From an uncultured Candidatus Saccharibacteria bacterium (GTDB lineage Bacteria; Patescibacteriota; Saccharimonadia; Saccharimonadales; Saccharimonadaceae): a stretch of 5,223 nucleotides of DNA. Made by a program: the position numbers and the translations under genes. The notes beneath the pieces are model-generated. The model was given only the letters and a program-made list of their open reading frames with translations, had not been told where the DNA came from and did not search any database. Below are positions 4,184-5,223 of this stretch, piece after piece (positions within the stretch are counted from its first letter, which is position 1; the number at the start of each line of letters is the position of its first letter). The stretch spans positions 1-5,223 of the forward strand of contig CAOQNC010000044.1 in NCBI GenBank assembly GCA_948511255.1. Direction: 5' to 3'.

Positions 4184-4206
4184 CTGGTAGAGCGCAGCAT
4201 TCGCAT
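4184..4206 (+). repeat. 23-bp exact fragment of tRNA-Ala
   Basis: The 23 bases from CTGGTAGAGCG to GCAT are identical to 4444-4466, the D-arm 3' half through the anticodon loop of tRNA-Ala(CGC). Similarity stops abruptly after the anticodon loop, and only weak resemblance (TAGC) precedes it. The fragment lies 20 bp past the CYTH stop and just upstream of the tRNA promoter. It cannot make a tRNA. It could be a recombination or integration scar at a tRNA anticodon-loop att site, or a decayed duplicate. Confidence 0.8.
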
Positions 4207-4232
4207 CGCGGCAGTAACTTCCGCAAAACCCC

Positions 4233-4261
4233 TTCACATCCCGCGCAATCTGTGATAAAAT
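4233..4261 (+). promoter_or_regulatory. Promoter of the tRNA-Thr/tRNA-Ala pair
   Basis: TTCACA (4233-4238), 17 bp, then TAAAAT (4256-4261), the latter also preceded by TGA as an extended -10. Transcription would begin near 4268, two bases before tRNA-Thr. Confidence 0.7.
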
Positions 4262-4269
4262 AACCTCAT

Positions 4270-4345
4270 GCCGCGATAGCTCAGTCGGTAGAGCGCATCC
4301 ATGGTAAGGATGAGGTCCCGGGTTCAAATCCCGGTCGCGGCTCCA
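4270..4345 (+). tRNA. tRNA-Thr (anticodon GGT)
   Basis: The full 76-nt cloverleaf is present. The acceptor GCCGCGA (4270-4276) pairs perfectly with TCGCGGC (4335-4341), and the T arm is CCGGG-TTCAAAT-CCCGG. The anticodon stem CATCC/GGATG encloses loop ATGGTAA, with anticodon GGT at 4303-4305 reading ACC and ACT. CCA is encoded (4343-4345) after a T discriminator. G1-C72 and C2-G71 fit known threonine identity pairs. It is co-transcribed with tRNA-Ala 83 bp downstream. Confidence 0.97.
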
Positions 4346-4356
4346 CATTGAGACGT

Positions 4357-4385
4357 CACGTTTGATATAAAAATATCGAAACGTG
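4357..4385 (+). other. Hairpin between the two tRNAs
   Basis: CACGTTTGATAT (4357-4368) pairs with ATATC and AAACGTG (4373-4377, 4379-4385) around an AAAA loop, with one bulged G. That is 12 pairs. No T tract follows, so it is not a terminator. It may mark a processing site of the tRNA precursor. Confidence 0.55.
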
Positions 4386-4428
4386 GCAACAGATTATCGC
4401 GCCTCGCCTTCGCGAATGGCGTTGACGT

Positions 4429-4504
4429 GGGGCAGTAGCTCACCTGGTAGAGCGCAGCATTCGCATTGCTGAGGTAGTCGGTTCAAGTCCGATCTGCTCC
4501 ACCA
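4429..4504 (+). tRNA. tRNA-Ala (anticodon CGC)
   Basis: The full 76-nt cloverleaf is present. The acceptor GGGGCAG (4429-4435) pairs with CTGCTCC (4494-4500), including the G3:U70 wobble that is the main identity element of tRNA-Ala, and A73 fits as well. The anticodon stem CAGCA/TGCTG encloses TTCGCAT with CGC at 4462-4464, which reads GCG. The T arm is GTCGG-TTCAAGT-CCGAT. CCA is encoded at 4502-4504. Part of it (4444-4466) is duplicated at 4184-4206. Confidence 0.97.
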
Positions 4505-4516
4505 ACCAATATCCCC

Positions 4517-4540
4517 AACCGCCCTCTCGGGCTGTTTTTT
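4517..4540 (+). terminator. Rho-independent terminator after the tRNAs
   Basis: The stem GCCC (4521-4524) pairs with GGGC (4529-4532) around TCTC, extended by AAC/GTT after one mismatch. It is followed by a run of six T (4535-4540). It lies 12 bp past tRNA-Ala. The reverse strand has no T run here, so it serves only plus-strand transcripts. Confidence 0.8.
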
Positions 4541-4578
4541 GTTTGCTATCACGAACTATGTTTTATAAAGCGAGCATC

Positions 4579-5199
4579 CTACGCCTCGCCCTCAGCCCTC
4601 TGCCTTAACTTTGCCTCATAGAACACCGTTGACACGGCTGGCGGTGGCGTAAAATCATCCGCCCGTAGCGGTAGGCGAATCCGCGCATCATAATCCCGCA
4701 AAATCTGCCTCCCAAGCTGCGAGGTATAATGCCGGTCGGTCGCAATCAACTTTAGCGCCAGCTGCTTCTGTAGAATCAGATAAATCGCATCCGGCTTACG
4801 ATGACCATCTTTCTCCCGAGCAACAATCGTGCCATCATGATTTTCCAAGTCAAGCAACCGATAGAAAATCTCCGCCGAAAGATGAAAAGGTGGATTCGCA
4901 AAAACTTTATAAGGCTCCGCCGGCAAATCAATTTCCAGAAAATCCCGTTCAATCACCTGCACGTTCCGAATGTTATATTTCGCAAGATTCGCGCGAAGCT
5001 TTTCGGCGGTCGCATGATCCGGCTCTATCGCCCAAACTTCCCGCGCCCGCTTCGCCAAAGCCGTCGTAATCACGCCTGACCCCGCCCCAATATCGAGCAC
5101 TAAATCCCGCTTCTTGAGATTGCTATGGCCAATCAACTTCAGCGCCAAGCGCGGCGACCTCAAGAAATGTTGCGAAAGTTGATGATTGCGAGTTGACAT
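4579..5199 (-). CDS. Erm/KsgA-family rRNA adenine N6-methyltransferase
   Basis: The protein has 206 residues. SAM-dependent enzymes of this family dimethylate adenine in 16S (KsgA) or 23S (Erm) rRNA. Visible motifs are SQHFL (9-13), motif I DIGAGSGVIT (36-45), the acidic AIEPD (57-61), RDF with Asp86, catalytic NPPF (102-105) followed by HLS, and FTPPPAVSTVF (183-193). The catalytic tetrad is NPPF; KsgA has NLPY and many Erm proteins have NIPF/NIPY. NPPFHLS favours the Erm side. The length is short: KsgA has about 260-280 residues and Erm about 240-260, and the C-terminal helical domain is nearly absent. The ATG at 5199 has no clear ribosome-binding site but lies 7 nt after an extended -10, so it is probably leaderless. 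The gene is convergent with the tRNA pair. Whether it is the housekeeping enzyme or gives macrolide resistance cannot be told. Confidence 0.9.
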   Translation of the reverse strand: MSTRNHQLSQHFLRSPRLALKLIGHSNLKKRDLVLDIGAGSGVITTALAKRAREVWAIEPDHATAEKLRANLAKYNIRNVQVIERDFLEIDLPAEPYKVFANPPFHLSAEIFYRLLDLENHDGTIVAREKDGHRKPDAIYLILQKQLALKLIATDRHYTSQLGRQILRDYDARIRLPLRADDFTPPPAVSTVFYEAKLRQRAEGEA

Positions 5200-5206
5200 T
5201 ACCTAT

Positions 5207-5215
5207 ATTATAACA
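5207..5215 (-). promoter_or_regulatory. Extended -10 promoter of the methyltransferase
   Basis: The minus strand reads TGTTATAAT, a perfect extended -10, 7 nt before the ATG at 5199. Transcription would start at about 5200, leaving essentially no leader. The -35 region is outside the window. Confidence 0.65.
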
Positions 5216-5223
5216 TAAATATC

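Overview
The window looks like a bacterial chromosome segment with two parts. I infer a Candidate Phyla Radiation organism, possibly Saccharibacteria-like, with low to moderate confidence. The grounds are tiny genes, very short intergenic spacing, a short Erm/KsgA-type methyltransferase and a CYTH protein. TGA acts as an ordinary stop at two genes (2266-2268, 2644-2642), so a recoded TGA, as in SR1/Gracilibacteria, is not indicated. A recurring promoter, extended -10 TGnTATAAT, sits close to start codons; two genes (2954 and 5199) appear leaderless.

Left, accessory part (1 to about 2900): the end of a CRISPR array (1-253) with 36-bp repeats resembling type II-C (Cas9) repeats, read on the minus strand and continuing off the left edge. 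Next come a small basic ORF (306-500, minus) and a 5'-truncated, frameshifted phage tail-collar/Gp10-like gene (497-1178, plus). A compact minus-strand unit follows (1609 to 1195): a consensus promoter with a perfect 19-bp palindrome, a 22-residue ORF with a strong Shine-Dalgarno, and a 65-residue basic protein gene. Next is a membrane-anchored coiled-coil protein (1723-2268, plus), then a consensus promoter firing straight into a terminator, and a structured non-coding stretch. Inside that stretch, 2556-2590 is an imperfect copy of the CRISPR repeat that can form about 24 base pairs with the crRNA repeat, so I call it a probable tracrRNA anti-repeat. A 57-residue minus-strand gene (2642-2815) follows.

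Right, core-like part (about 2940-5223): higher GC with GC-rich codon choice. An unrecognised 165-residue protein (2954-3451) and a CYTH-domain protein (3522-4163) lie in tandem. A 23-bp exact fragment of tRNA-Ala is followed by a tRNA-Thr(GGT)/tRNA-Ala(CGC) pair with its own promoter and terminator. A convergent Erm/KsgA-like rRNA adenine methyltransferase (5199-4579) ends the window.

The coherent system is the CRISPR locus: each repeat carries its own extended -10 promoter, the upstream terminal repeat keeps only its promoter half, and the probable tracrRNA lies about 2.3 kb away across phage debris. No cas gene is inside the window; cas9 would be expected to the left.
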